From contig NZ_JACBZL010000001.1 in assembly GCF_013408445.1 (NCBI RefSeq), forward strand, positions 2,170,001-2,234,000: a stretch of DNA of 64,000 bases, read 5' to 3'. A model generated the notes under the pieces. It did no database searches, had not been told where the DNA came from, and saw nothing but the letters and a program-made list of their open reading frames with translations. Position 1 is the stretch's first letter. Each line of letters starts with the position of its first letter. Below, in pieces: positions 26,755-35,502 of the stretch. The position numbers and the translations under genes were made by a program. The stretch is from Corynebacterium tuberculostearicum. Lineage in GTDB: Bacteria; Actinomycetota; Actinomycetes; Mycobacteriales; Mycobacteriaceae.

Positions 26755-26783
26755 TTGGAAAACGTGTCGCTGCAGCGTATGCT
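26755..26783 (+). promoter_or_regulatory. Promoter of infA
   Basis: TTGGAA (26755-26760), 17-base spacer, TATGCT (26778-26783): a good sigma-A promoter about 110 bases before the infA start. Confidence 0.65.
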
Positions 26784-26891
26784 GTTAAGTCGGTGTATAG
26801 CGTCAGCGAGGCTGGCGCGGATACGCCACCGCAGTAGACAACAAACATGCAGGTGACGGCGCACTTGTCCGTCGCCAGAAAAGTAGAGGTT

Positions 26892-27110
26892 ATGGCTAAG
26901 GAAGGCGCAATCGAGGTAGAAGGCCGCATTATCGAGCCTTTGCCCAACGCAATGTTCCGTGTCGAGCTCGACAATGGACACAAGGTTCTTGCACACATTT
27001 CTGGCAAGATGCGTCAGCACTACATTCGCATCCTCCCAGAGGACCGCGTGGTTGTAGAGCTGTCTCCTTATGACCTGACCCGCGGACGCATCGTCTACCG
27101 CTACAAGTAA
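26892..27110 (+). CDS. infA: Translation initiation factor IF-1
   Basis: 72 residues ([20 protein letters not shown] to GRIVYRYK), the universal length; a single S1-like OB fold that binds the ribosomal A site during initiation. The ATG after GAGGTT at 26892 is the real start; upstream in-frame starts are not used in this family. rpmJ (L36), found next to infA in many bacteria, is absent. Confidence 0.98.
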   Translation: MAKEGAIEVEGRIIEPLPNAMFRVELDNGHKVLAHISGKMRQHYIRILPEDRVVVELSPYDLTRGRIVYRYK

Positions 27111-27132
27111 AGACAGTAAGCCTCCTCACCCA

Positions 27133-27183
27133 AGGGTGAACCCGTAGGTTCACCCTGTCCACCTCAGGCTACGGTGGCCTGAG
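27133..27183 (+). promoter_or_regulatory. Hairpins in the infA-rpsM spacer
   Basis: AGGGTGAACC (27133-27142) pairs perfectly with GGTTCACCCT (27147-27156). A second stem, CTCAGGC (27163-27169) with GCCTGAG (27177-27183), follows. There is no U-tract. The 183-base spacer probably acts as a leader for the rpsM operon, either as an attenuator or as an S4/S13 feedback site. Confidence 0.45.
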
Positions 27184-27293
27184 CCCGCACTGGTAAGCAA
27201 CCCAAGGATTCCCGGCACGGTCCGGGCGAAGCGTTGCATGGAGCGGGACGGATGGGGAGAAAACCGCCGTAACAACCCGAAAGGACACGCCAT

Positions 27294-27662
27294 ATGGCAC
27301 GTCTAGCTGGTGTTGACCTCCCCCGCAATAAGCGCATGGAGGTCGCTCTCACCTACATCTACGGCATCGGTCCAACCCGTGCCAAGGAACTGCTAGAAAA
27401 GACTGGCATTTCTCCTGACCTGCGCACTGACAACCTGGATGATGACCAGCTGTCGGCGCTCCGTGACGCAATTGAGGCTACCTGGAAGGTTGAGGGTGAC
27501 CTCCGCCGTCAGGTTCAGGCTGATATCCGCCGCAAGATTGAAATCGGAAGCTACAAGGGTCTGCGCCACCGCCGTGGCCTGCCTGTACGTGGCCAGCGCA
27601 CCAAGACCAATGCGCGCACTCGTAAGGGTCCGAAGAAGACGATCGCAGGAAAGAAGAAGTAA
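27294..27662 (+). CDS. rpsM: 30S ribosomal protein S13
   Basis: 122 residues, [20 protein letters not shown] onward, with the basic tail [15 protein letters not shown] that contacts P-site tRNA. First gene of the alpha operon rpsM-rpsK-rpsD-rpoA-rplQ. Confidence 0.98.
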   Translation: MARLAGVDLPRNKRMEVALTYIYGIGPTRAKELLEKTGISPDLRTDNLDDDQLSALRDAIEATWKVEGDLRRQVQADIRRKIEIGSYKGLRHRRGLPVRGQRTKTNARTRKGPKKTIAGKKK

Positions 27663-27665
27663 TTC

Positions 27666-28070
27666 ATGCCTCCAAAGACTCGTTCCGGCGCGCGCCGTTC
27701 CGGCCGTCGCGTCGTAAAGAAGAATGTGGCCCTCGGCCACGCATACATCAAGTCCACCTTCAATAACACCATCGTCTCGATCACCGATCAGACCGGTGCT
27801 GTTATCTCTTGGGCATCCTCCGGCCACGTTGGCTTCAAGGGTTCCCGTAAGTCCACTCCGTTCGCCGCTCAGATGGCAGCTGAGAACGCTGCACGCAAGG
27901 CAATGGATCATGGCATGAAGAAGGTTGACGTATTCGTCAAGGGTCCGGGCTCCGGCCGCGAGACCGCCATCCGTTCCCTGCAGGCTGCAGGCCTCGAGGT
28001 TTCCTCGATCACGGATGCAACCCCACAGCCGCACAACGGCTGCCGTCCGACCAAGCGCCGCAAGGTTTAA
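27666..28070 (+). CDS. rpsK: 30S ribosomal protein S11
   Basis: 134 residues with [20 protein letters not shown] and the C-terminal [13 protein letters not shown]. It lines the mRNA exit on the platform of the small subunit. Confidence 0.98.
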   Translation: MPPKTRSGARRSGRRVVKKNVALGHAYIKSTFNNTIVSITDQTGAVISWASSGHVGFKGSRKSTPFAAQMAAENAARKAMDHGMKKVDVFVKGPGSGRETAIRSLQAAGLEVSSITDATPQPHNGCRPTKRRKV

Positions 28071-28091
28071 GGGAAAGGAAGAGGTAAGAAA

Positions 28092-28697
28092 ATGGCTCGT
28101 TACACTGGCCCCGCTACCCGCGTATCCCGCCGTCTTCGCGTCGACTTGGTCGGCGGCGATATGGCATTCGAGCGTCGCCCGTACCCTCCGGGACAGGCTG
28201 GCCGCAACCGCATCAAGGAATCTGAGTACCTGCTGCAGCTCCAGGAGAAGCAGAAGGCAAAGTACACCTACGGTGTGCTGGAGCGTCAGTTCCGTCGCTA
28301 CTACGCAGAGGCTAACCGCCTCCCGGGCAAGACCGGCGATAACCTGGTTATCCTGCTCGAGTCCCGTCTGGACAACGTAGTTTACCGTGCAGGTCTGGCA
28401 CGCACCCGCCGCCAGGCTCGCCAGCTTGTCTCTCACGGTCACTTCACCGTGAACGGCAAGAACATCAACGTTCCTTCCTACAAGGTCACCCAGTACGACA
28501 TCATCGATGTCCGTGACCGCTCCAAGAAGATGGAATGGTTCGAAGATGCTCAGGACGCCCTCATCGATGCCAACGTACCGGCATGGCTGCAGGTTGTGCC
28601 TGATACCCTGCGCATCCTCGTGCACCAGCTGCCCGAGCGCGCTCAGATCGACATTCCGCTGCAGGAGCAGCTCATCGTCGAGCTTTACTCGAAGTAA
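28092..28697 (+). CDS. rpsD: 30S ribosomal protein S4
   Basis: 201 residues with the S4 RNA-binding domain ([31 protein letters not shown]). It is an assembly initiator and in several bacteria represses this operon by binding its mRNA. The N-terminal zinc cysteines of some S4 paralogues are absent, so it is the zinc-free form. Confidence 0.98.
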   Translation: MARYTGPATRVSRRLRVDLVGGDMAFERRPYPPGQAGRNRIKESEYLLQLQEKQKAKYTYGVLERQFRRYYAEANRLPGKTGDNLVILLESRLDNVVYRAGLARTRRQARQLVSHGHFTVNGKNINVPSYKVTQYDIIDVRDRSKKMEWFEDAQDALIDANVPAWLQVVPDTLRILVHQLPERAQIDIPLQEQLIVELYSK

Positions 28698-28811
28698 ACT
28701 GTTATACCGCACGGCCTGTGAAGGCCTGGCGGATAACCAGGAATCTTCAATCCCGAAGATTTTTACCCCTCTACCGGCGTCAAATAGCGGTCGCCGAAAA
28801 GGAGAATTTCA

Positions 28812-29822
28812 ATGCTCATTTCCCAGCGTCCTCAGCTCACCGAGGAATTCATCGACTCGTCTCGTTCCAAGTTCGTCATCGAACCGCTCGAGCCGGGCTT
28901 TGGCTACACCCTCGGTAACTCGCTGCGTCGTACCCTGCTGTCCTCCATTCCGGGTGCAGCGGTAACCTCCATCAAGATCGATGGTGTTCTCCACGAGTTC
29001 ACCACGATCAACGGTGTGAAGGAAGACGTTTCCGAGATCATCTTGAACATCAAGAGCATGGTGCTTTCTTCCGACTCCGATGAGCCGGTTGTTATGTACC
29101 TGAGCAAGGAAGGCCCGGGCGATGTCACCGCGGGCGATATCCAGCCGCCGGCTGGCGTGGAGATCCACAACCCGGATCTGCATATCGCTTCCCTGAATGA
29201 CACCGCTAAGCTGGACATTGAGCTCGTCGTCGAGCGCGGCCGTGGCTACGTCCCAGCCGCTCCTACCTCCGGTGAGATTGGCCGCATCCCGGTCGACCAG
29301 ATTTACTCCCCGGTTCTCAAGGTCTCCTACAAGGTCGAGGCAACTCGTGTTGAGCAGCGCACCGACTTTGACAAGCTGACCATCGACGTCGAAACCAAGA
29401 ACTCGATTTCTGCCCGCGATGCCCTGGCTTCCGCCGGCGGCACCCTGGTCGAGCTCTTCGGCCTGGCTCGCGAGCTGAACAACTCTGCCGAAGGTATTGA
29501 GATCGGACCCTCCCCGCAGGAGACCGAGTACATCGCTGCCTACGGCATGCCGATCGAGGACCTGAACTTCTCCGTCCGCTCTTATAACTGCCTGAAGCGT
29601 CAGGAGATTCACACCGTGGGCGAGCTCGCTGAATGCACCGAGTCCGACCTGCTGGATATCCGCAACTTCGGCCAGAAGTCGATCAATGAGGTAAAGATCA
29701 AGCTGGCTAACCTGGGCCTGGCTCTCAAGGACACCCCTGAGGACTTCGACCCGACCCAGCTCGAGGGCTACGACGCAGAAACCGGTGACTTCAAGGATCC
29801 GGCTGCCGAGGATTCCGAGTAA
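28812..29822 (+). CDS. rpoA: RNA polymerase alpha subunit
   Basis: 336 residues: N-terminal dimerisation domain ([20 protein letters not shown]) and C-terminal domain with helix-hairpin-helix ([22 protein letters not shown]) that contacts UP elements and activators. Complete, with an acidic C-terminus ending DPAAEDSE. Confidence 0.98.
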   Translation: MLISQRPQLTEEFIDSSRSKFVIEPLEPGFGYTLGNSLRRTLLSSIPGAAVTSIKIDGVLHEFTTINGVKEDVSEIILNIKSMVLSSDSDEPVVMYLSKEGPGDVTAGDIQPPAGVEIHNPDLHIASLNDTAKLDIELVVERGRGYVPAAPTSGEIGRIPVDQIYSPVLKVSYKVEATRVEQRTDFDKLTIDVETKNSISARDALASAGGTLVELFGLARELNNSAEGIEIGPSPQETEYIAAYGMPIEDLNFSVRSYNCLKRQEIHTVGELAECTESDLLDIRNFGQKSINEVKIKLANLGLALKDTPEDFDPTQLEGYDAETGDFKDPAAEDSE

Positions 29823-29894
29823 AGAACCCCGCTGACTTGCGGCAATAACCTAATTGCCGCGCGCTCAACTTTTACCGCATACGAGGAGTACACA

Positions 29895-30392
29895 ATGCCA
29901 ACCCCTAAGAAGGGTGCCCGTCTCGGCGGCTCCGCCAAGCAGCAGGCTCACATGCTGAGCAACTTGGCAGCCAGCCTGATCGAGCACGGCGCTATCAAGA
30001 CCACCGATGCCAAGGCGAAGGTTCTTCGCCCGTACATCGAAAAGATCATCACCAAGGCTAAGTCCGGCACGATTGCTGACCGCCGCGCAGTCCTGAAGCT
30101 CATCCCGCGCAAGGATGTTGTTTCTTACCTGTTCGACGAGGTTGCCCCGAAGTTTGAGAACCGTGAGGGTGGCTACACCCGCACCATCAAGCTGGACAAC
30201 CGCGCCGGTGACAACGCCCCGATGTCCCAGATCTCCCTCGTTCTCGAGGAGACCGTGACCTCCGAGGCTAACCGCGCTACCCGCGCTGCTGCATCCAAGG
30301 CCGCTGAGGCCGAGGAAGCTAAGGCAGACGAGGCTGCTGAGACCGAGGCACCTGCCGAGGAGACCGCAGCTGAGGAGTCCGAGGAGAAGTAA
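29895..30392 (+). CDS. rplQ: 50S ribosomal protein L17
   Basis: 165 residues. The conserved core (about 1-120) is followed by an Ala/Glu-rich acidic extension of some 45 residues, common in actinobacterial L17. Last gene of the alpha operon before a strong terminator. Confidence 0.98.
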   Translation: MPTPKKGARLGGSAKQQAHMLSNLAASLIEHGAIKTTDAKAKVLRPYIEKIITKAKSGTIADRRAVLKLIPRKDVVSYLFDEVAPKFENREGGYTRTIKLDNRAGDNAPMSQISLVLEETVTSEANRATRAAASKAAEAEEAKADEAAETEAPAEETAAEESEEK

Positions 30393-30415
30393 TTTCCCTT
30401 CGGCCCTAGCGCTTC

Positions 30416-30456
30416 GCCGCCGCCTTTCCCCATCTGTGGGAGGGCGGCGGCTTTTT
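30416..30456 (+). terminator. Terminator after rplQ
   Basis: GCCGCCGCC (30416-30424) pairs with GGCGGCGGC (30443-30451), followed by five T. Confidence 0.9.
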
Positions 30457-30540
30457 CATGTCCGCATCCCAGCAAGGGGGCGTTGCACGGCCGACCCAGC
30501 GCCGGTGGGGAGAAGATGCTCCGGTAGCATGAAGCCCACT

Positions 30541-31422
30541 ATGACAGATGCAGCATCGACTTCCCCCGAAGGGCCGGCGGACGGGTTCGTTCGCCTGCGC
30601 TTGGACTTGGCTTATGACGGCACGGACTTTCATGGCTGGGCCAAGCAGAAGGGCGGTCTGCGCACGGTGCAAGGCGTCCTCGAAGAGAAGCTCGCGATGA
30701 TTGCGCGCACGGAGGTGCCGCTTACGGTCGCTGGGCGCACGGATGCCGGCGTTCACGCTCGTGGCCAGGTGGCGCATGTGGACGTTCCCACGGAGATGCT
30801 GGCGCAGCGCTCGGTGGCGGGGGAGCCGGGGAAGCTGGTGCGTCGGCTAGCAAAGCTTCTGCCAGAAGATGTTCGGGTGCACGGCTGCGAGTTTGCCCCC
30901 GCGGGTTTTGATGCGCGGTTTTCGGCGCTGCGGCGGCGCTACGTCTATCGGATTACTACCAATCCGCGCGGCGCGCTGCCGACCCGGGCGCGGGATACTG
31001 CCGAGTGGATTAAGCCGGTGGATATCGATGCCATGCAAGAAGCCGCTACCGCCCTGGTGGGCCTGCACGATTTTGCGGCCTTTTGTAAGGCCAAGCCGAA
31101 CGCCACGACCATCCGTGAATTGCAGGAATTTTCCTGGCGCGATGTTTCTACGCCCGAAGAACCGGAGCTTTATGAGGCCCGCGTGAGTGCCGATGCTTTT
31201 TGCTGGTCGATGGTGCGCTCGTTGGTGGGTTGTTGCCTGCGCGTGGGCGAGGGGCGGCGCGATACCGACTTCGCCGCGGCACTGCTGCAGGAGACGAAGC
31301 GCTCTTCCAGCATCCCCGTGGCCCCGGCAAAGGGACTCTCGCTCGTCGCCGTTGATTACCCAGCGGCGGACAAGCTAGCCGCGCGCGCCGAGGTCACCCG
31401 CGAAAGGCGCAGCGCTGACTAA
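30541..31422 (+). CDS. truA: tRNA pseudouridine synthase A
   Basis: 293 residues. Converts U38-40 of the tRNA anticodon arm to pseudouridine. The catalytic Asp is in [32 protein letters not shown] and [11 protein letters not shown] are also typical. I use the ATG at 30541; the frame is open upstream through the rplQ terminator, which excludes the longer start. Order rplQ-truA-ESX-4 is as in mycobacteria. Confidence 0.96.
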   Translation: MTDAASTSPEGPADGFVRLRLDLAYDGTDFHGWAKQKGGLRTVQGVLEEKLAMIARTEVPLTVAGRTDAGVHARGQVAHVDVPTEMLAQRSVAGEPGKLVRRLAKLLPEDVRVHGCEFAPAGFDARFSALRRRYVYRITTNPRGALPTRARDTAEWIKPVDIDAMQEAATALVGLHDFAAFCKAKPNATTIRELQEFSWRDVSTPEEPELYEARVSADAFCWSMVRSLVGCCLRVGEGRRDTDFAAALLQETKRSSSIPVAPAKGLSLVAVDYPAADKLAARAEVTRERRSAD

Positions 31423-31479
31423 CGCCCAAGTGGCAGCGGTCGCCTACCTGGGATAGCCTGTGTGCTGGGTGTACACAGA

Positions 31480-31495
31480 CTTTTCGGGGGAAAAT
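31480..31495 (+). promoter_or_regulatory. T7SS-associated CGGGGGA element before eccB
   Basis: CTTTTCGGGGGAAAAT directly precedes the eccB start. Nearly the same string is found before the WXG100 genes (40435-40450) and, on the minus strand, before eccD (35353-35365). Part of it may serve as a ribosome site here. Confidence 0.45.
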
Positions 31496-31496
31496 C

Positions 31497-32783
31497 ATGG
31501 CACGTCCGCTGCCTACTACCAAGGCCCAGGTATCGGGTCATAAATTCTTGCGCCGCCGCGTCGAGCATGGGCTCGTCTTAGGCGATATCCGCATGATTCA
31601 CGATCCTTTGGCTAGGCGCCGCAAAGCGCTCCTTTTCGGCGGGGTCGGCGTCGCCTTCCTTGCGGTGGGCTCTGGCATGTTGGCCTGGCTGCAGCCGAGC
31701 CCGCAGCCGGGTGATGCGCCGATTGTGCGCTCGGAGCAGGGCCAGCTCTTTGTGGATGTCAATGACACCTACCACCCGGTTTTCAACCTGGCTTCGGCGC
31801 GCATTATCGCCGGGCAGGCGGCCGAGGCGCAGACCATTGGGGATGAGCACCTGCAAGAAGCGCTACTGGGCTCACCGGTGGGTATCTCGGATGCCCCTGG
31901 GTACCTCGCGGCGGCAGGCGAGAATCCCCAAGAGCGATGGGCAGCGTGTTTGGCCGGCAAGGATGAGGCGCCGTCTACAGATAACCCGACCAGCATTGGC
32001 GGTCACCAGGTAGCGTCGCAGGAGGTTATTGTCCTTGCCGAGCCCGAGCAGAAAAGCCTCGGTGAGGAGCGCGCCGCACTGGTGGAATCCGAGGGCACGC
32101 AGTGGCTTGTCACCCAGGAAGGCCGCGTGGCGCTGCCAGATCCCTCCAGCACCGAAGGGCGTGTCGTGCGTCGGGCGGTGGGCGTGGACGATAGTACCCA
32201 CACTTGGCCCGTGCCACCCGAGCTGCTCAATGCCTTTGCGGAGCTGCCACCGCTGAACTTTCCGGCTGATCCGCCCGAGGTTGTCGATACTGGGCAGGGC
32301 CTATGGGCACGTACGCCCGAGGGCGTAGCGGAGCTCACGCCTACGCAGGCGGAGATACTCACCGGCGTGGGTGCCAAGGAGACAACAGCCACGCCGCAGG
32401 AGATTGCTGCGCTTGCCGACGCCCCCTTAAACCTCAACCTTCCCTCCACGTCCTTCCGCTTCCTAAGCCCGGACGATGGCTGGATGTGTGCTGCTAACGA
32501 GGGCGGCGGGGTAGTGGTACCTGCCCAAGCGGGCACTGTCGCCTTGGCAGGTGAGTCGGTGGCCCATCGCTTTGGTGGGCTCAACGCTGGTGGCGTAGGC
32601 GTAGACAGCGGCCATGGCTATCACGTGGTCTCACCCACGGGGCAGCGGCACGAGGTCAAGGACAAAGAGACTTTGGAAGCCCTTGGCACCGGCGTGGGCG
32701 CGCAGGTGCCGTGGGAGATCCTGCGCTTGCTGCCGGAAGGCTCCGCGCTAAACCGTGAGCAGGCGCTGCAGGTTAGTTCTTAG
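31497..32783 (+). CDS. eccB: Type VII secretion core protein EccB (ESX-4-like)
   Basis: 428 residues. The cytoplasmic N-terminus contains the family sequence TKAQVSGHKFLRRRVEHGLV, one membrane helix lies at about 44-66, and a large extracytoplasmic domain has conserved Cys in RWAACLAGK and GWMCAAN. EccB is a structural and ATP-binding part of the T7SS membrane complex. It is the first gene of the ESX-4-like locus and faces mycP, overlapping it by 11 bases at the 3' ends. One copy of the dispersed 15-base motif lies inside (32410-32424). Confidence 0.95.
   Translation: MARPLPTTKAQVSGHKFLRRRVEHGLVLGDIRMIHDPLARRRKALLFGGVGVAFLAVGSGMLAWLQPSPQPGDAPIVRSEQGQLFVDVNDTYHPVFNLASARIIAGQAAEAQTIGDEHLQEALLGSPVGISDAPGYLAAAGENPQERWAACLAGKDEAPSTDNPTSIGGHQVASQEVIVLAEPEQKSLGEERAALVESEGTQWLVTQEGRVALPDPSSTEGRVVRRAVGVDDSTHTWPVPPELLNAFAELPPLNFPADPPEVVDTGQGLWARTPEGVAELTPTQAEILTGVGAKETTATPQEIAALADAPLNLNLPSTSFRFLSPDDGWMCAANEGGGVVVPAQAGTVALAGESVAHRFGGLNAGGVGVDSGHGYHVVSPTGQRHEVKDKETLEALGTGVGAQVPWEILRLLPEGSALNREQALQVSS
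32410..32424 (-). repeat. Dispersed 15-base motif, copy 2
   Basis: Exact motif on the minus strand inside eccB, where it encodes A-L-A-D-A-P codons. Confidence 0.7.
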
Positions 32784-33921
32784 GCTGTAGCCCGCGCCAC
32801 ACCGCCCACGCGGCAAGCGCCAGCGCTAATCCACCCAGCACCCAGGCGCTGCGTGTGGGGGCGCGCGAGTCGCCTTCGTCGGCGGGGCGGATGGTCATAG
32901 CCCGAGTATCGACTTCTGCGGCGGACTCCACGTGGGTGAGCACGGTGAGCGGGTCGATGAAGCCGTGGCCTGGTTCCGCGGCGTCCTCCAAACGTTTGCG
33001 GAGGGCGGCGGGGCTATCGTCGGGAAAGCGCTGCGTCAAAAGGGCAGCGGTGCCGCTGACCACCGGCGCGGCAAAAGAGGTGCCATGGAACTGCGCCGTT
33101 CCGTCCGTGCCTTCCTTACCATCGGCCCATCCACCCGCGGGGTTGAGCGCTAGCGGAATGAAACCTTGCGCAGCGAGCTGGGGGCCATCGGCCGAATTAA
33201 GAGAGTAGTCAGCGAGTTCGTGTGAATCCGCTTGGGCGCTTACTGAGAGCACCGTGGGCGAATCCGCCGGAAAGACGCGGTCACCCATCTCACAGCTGCC
33301 AGAGGACGCATTGCCGGATGCTGCGATCACCACGGCCCCGGAGTCTTCCGCATGCGCCAAAGCACGATCCAAGCGAGAGGTATCGACCTGCGCGGCCACA
33401 TCTGGCGGGACACAGGAAACAACCGAAATGTTAATGACGCGGGCACCGGCAGCGGCGGCGTCATCAATGGCGCGGGCCAAGGTGTCCAGCGATCCGGTAG
33501 TACTGTCTTCGGCTTCTTGGCGGTAGTGCGCGCTGGTCTGGCGCACAGCGTAGATTTCTGCTCGCGGGGCGATACCGATATCGTGACTGGCGATGACACC
33601 GGCCACGACGGTGCCGTGCAGGTCGCAATCGCGATGCGGCTCTGGTTCCTCCGGCGCGACAAGATCCGCGCCACTGCTGAGATGCCGCAGTTGGTCGTGA
33701 CGGGCAACGCCAGTATCGATAACGGCTACTTTGACGCCTTCCCCGGTAGCAAAGGAATGTAAACGGGCCCGGTAGTCTAGCTGCTCCTCGCTTGGTTGGG
33801 GCGAAAGCGGTGAGGAATGTGCGGCGGCGCATTCGCGGTCCGGTTCGCGCGCGGCCGCGTAGGGAGCAGCAGTCAGTCCTGCAGCGAATGCAACTACTAA
33901 AGCGGTGGGTAGCACGCGCAT
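32773..33921 (-). CDS. mycP: Mycosin, subtilisin-like protease of type VII secretion
   Basis: 382 residues: signal peptide (cleavage near AYAAAREP), S8 protease domain with Asp69 (VAVIDTG), His102 (DLHGTVVAG) and Ser near 281 (GTSFAAPVVSG), and a C-terminal membrane anchor (AWVLGGLALALAAWAVWRGL). Mycosins sit on the outer face of the membrane, stabilise the T7SS complex and cleave some substrates. The ATG overlaps the stop of eccD by one base, so eccD-mycP is a coupled pair. Confidence 0.95.
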   Translation of the reverse strand: MRVLPTALVVAFAAGLTAAPYAAAREPDRECAAAHSSPLSPQPSEEQLDYRARLHSFATGEGVKVAVIDTGVARHDQLRHLSSGADLVAPEEPEPHRDCDLHGTVVAGVIASHDIGIAPRAEIYAVRQTSAHYRQEAEDSTTGSLDTLARAIDDAAAAGARVINISVVSCVPPDVAAQVDTSRLDRALAHAEDSGAVVIAASGNASSGSCEMGDRVFPADSPTVLSVSAQADSHELADYSLNSADGPQLAAQGFIPLALNPAGGWADGKEGTDGTAQFHGTSFAAPVVSGTAALLTQRFPDDSPAALRKRLEDAAEPGHGFIDPLTVLTHVESAAEVDTRAMTIRPADEGDSRAPTRSAWVLGGLALALAAWAVWRGLQPKN

Positions 33922-35348
33922 TATCCAAGCCCCCTAATGAGCACGAAGACACCGGCTAGGTGCGCGGCCAGCGGCAAACTAGCGGCAATGGCGAGGGATT
34001 CTATGCGCTCAAACCACGCGATGGTGGTGGGCTCGAGCCCGGCCACCTTGGGTGCCCACAGCGGGGCGCTCAGCATGGCGAGGAGAACCAGGCAGGCAAC
34101 AAGGATTGGCGCCCAGGCATCGGCAAGGCCGGAATCCGCTACCGCGTGGGTAGCGCACAAGCATGTAGCGAGACAGGCGGTCATCGCCAGCAGCATCAGG
34201 GCCCAGCTAGCCAACGCACGACCGTGCCGGGCGGCATGCATAACGACGGCACCCGCGGTGGTCACGCAGAGTGCTTGGACGAAGCCCGCGCCGGTGTGCT
34301 CAGCACCAAAGAGCACCGCAACGTACTCGGCGAGAGAATCGGGCGCGCCGCTCGTCGGCGCCAAGGCCGGACCACTGCCCGTCAGCGAGAGGGCGATAAG
34401 GGCCGGAATGAGACAGAGCGACAGCCCACAGCACATTCCCTCATAGGCGCTGCCGGCGCGCCGGGCCCGGATATCGACATCCGGCTGGACGGTATCCGAA
34501 ACCGCGAGGTCTTGGCCGGCCGTGGGCAGCTGCGGGACTTTGAGCCCAGCGGTGGCAACGGTCAGCGCAGGAGCTGCGGCCAACAGGATAATGCCGGCGA
34601 TCACCACGCAGGCGGCTGCCGCCGTACCGTGGCTGCCCTGGAGACCCGTCCCTGGTCCGGGTAGCAGGTAGCCCAAAGCCGCGACCAACAACAGCACCGA
34701 GACGGTGAGTGCCACGGCGGTAGTGCGAACCGTGCTCAACCCGGTGACGTGGCAGGCAAGCAGCACGATGAGGAGGGCGACGCAGGCGGTGAGTGCGGCA
34801 AAGGGGGCTTCGCCAAGCGAGGGCGAAATCACCACCCAGCCACACGCCATGCCGGCTACCAGGCTAAGGTGTACCAGCGATAAGGCCCGGGTCCACAAGG
34901 CGAGCAACAGGGCTCCAGCGGTCAACGCCGCCCACGCCGCGAGGGGAAGGGTGCTAACCCACACGAGGGCGAAGGCGGCAAGCATTCCTGCCCATGCCCA
35001 GACGGTGGGAAGGGCGGCGGTAGTATCTTCCTCAGCCGCGGCGGCGAGCGATTCCGCCGCATCCCGAATCACCGGTGCAGGCCGGCGCTCGCGCGGACTA
35101 ATAACCAGGATGGAGCCTTCCGTGAGCGCAGTGGCAGCCAATGGGGCGGTGAGATCGATGGCGCGGCCGGAGGCTGTGCTCGCGCGCCAAGGCTCAGAAA
35201 TGGTGGGCGCATCTACCAAGTCAGTGATTTCCGCCAAAAGCTCGCCCACGCTGGAGCTTAGCGGTAGCGCCACGTCCGCCTCCTTGTGGAAGGTGCCGGC
35301 ATGAATGCGAACGGTAAGGCGCAGATGATGCGCCGTTGCAGTAGTCAT
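33921..35348 (-). CDS. eccD: Type VII secretion integral membrane protein EccD
   Basis: 475 residues: N-terminal ubiquitin-like (YukD) domain of about 95 residues (LRLTVRIHAGTFHKEADVAL), a linker, then about eleven membrane helices. EccD forms the transmembrane ring of the T7SS channel. It diverges from eccC. Directly before its start, on its own strand, lies ATTTTTCGGGGGA, the string shared with other genes of the locus. Confidence 0.93.
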   Translation of the reverse strand: MTTATAHHLRLTVRIHAGTFHKEADVALPLSSSVGELLAEITDLVDAPTISEPWRASTASGRAIDLTAPLAATALTEGSILVISPRERRPAPVIRDAAESLAAAAEEDTTAALPTVWAWAGMLAAFALVWVSTLPLAAWAALTAGALLLALWTRALSLVHLSLVAGMACGWVVISPSLGEAPFAALTACVALLIVLLACHVTGLSTVRTTAVALTVSVLLLVAALGYLLPGPGTGLQGSHGTAAAACVVIAGIILLAAAPALTVATAGLKVPQLPTAGQDLAVSDTVQPDVDIRARRAGSAYEGMCCGLSLCLIPALIALSLTGSGPALAPTSGAPDSLAEYVAVLFGAEHTGAGFVQALCVTTAGAVVMHAARHGRALASWALMLLAMTACLATCLCATHAVADSGLADAWAPILVACLVLLAMLSAPLWAPKVAGLEPTTIAWFERIESLAIAASLPLAAHLAGVFVLIRGLG

Positions 35349-35352
35349 GATG

Positions 35353-35365
35353 TCCCCCGAAAAAT
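35353..35365 (-). promoter_or_regulatory. T7SS-associated CGGGGGA element before eccD
   Basis: On the minus strand ATTTTTCGGGGGA ends four bases before the eccD ATG. A shorter form (CTCGGGGGAGG, about 35482-35492) stands before eccC on the plus strand. Confidence 0.4.
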
Positions 35366-35502
35366 GTATGGATTGTGGGCGTCCCCCTTGCCCAATGCCA
35401 CATATTGTGGCTTACTAGTGGCGACGTGTCCACCGCAGCGCGGGGAATCTTGGCAGGGGGCCAAGGGCGCTTGGCGCGTGGCTCGGGGGAGGTTATTTAG
35501 GC

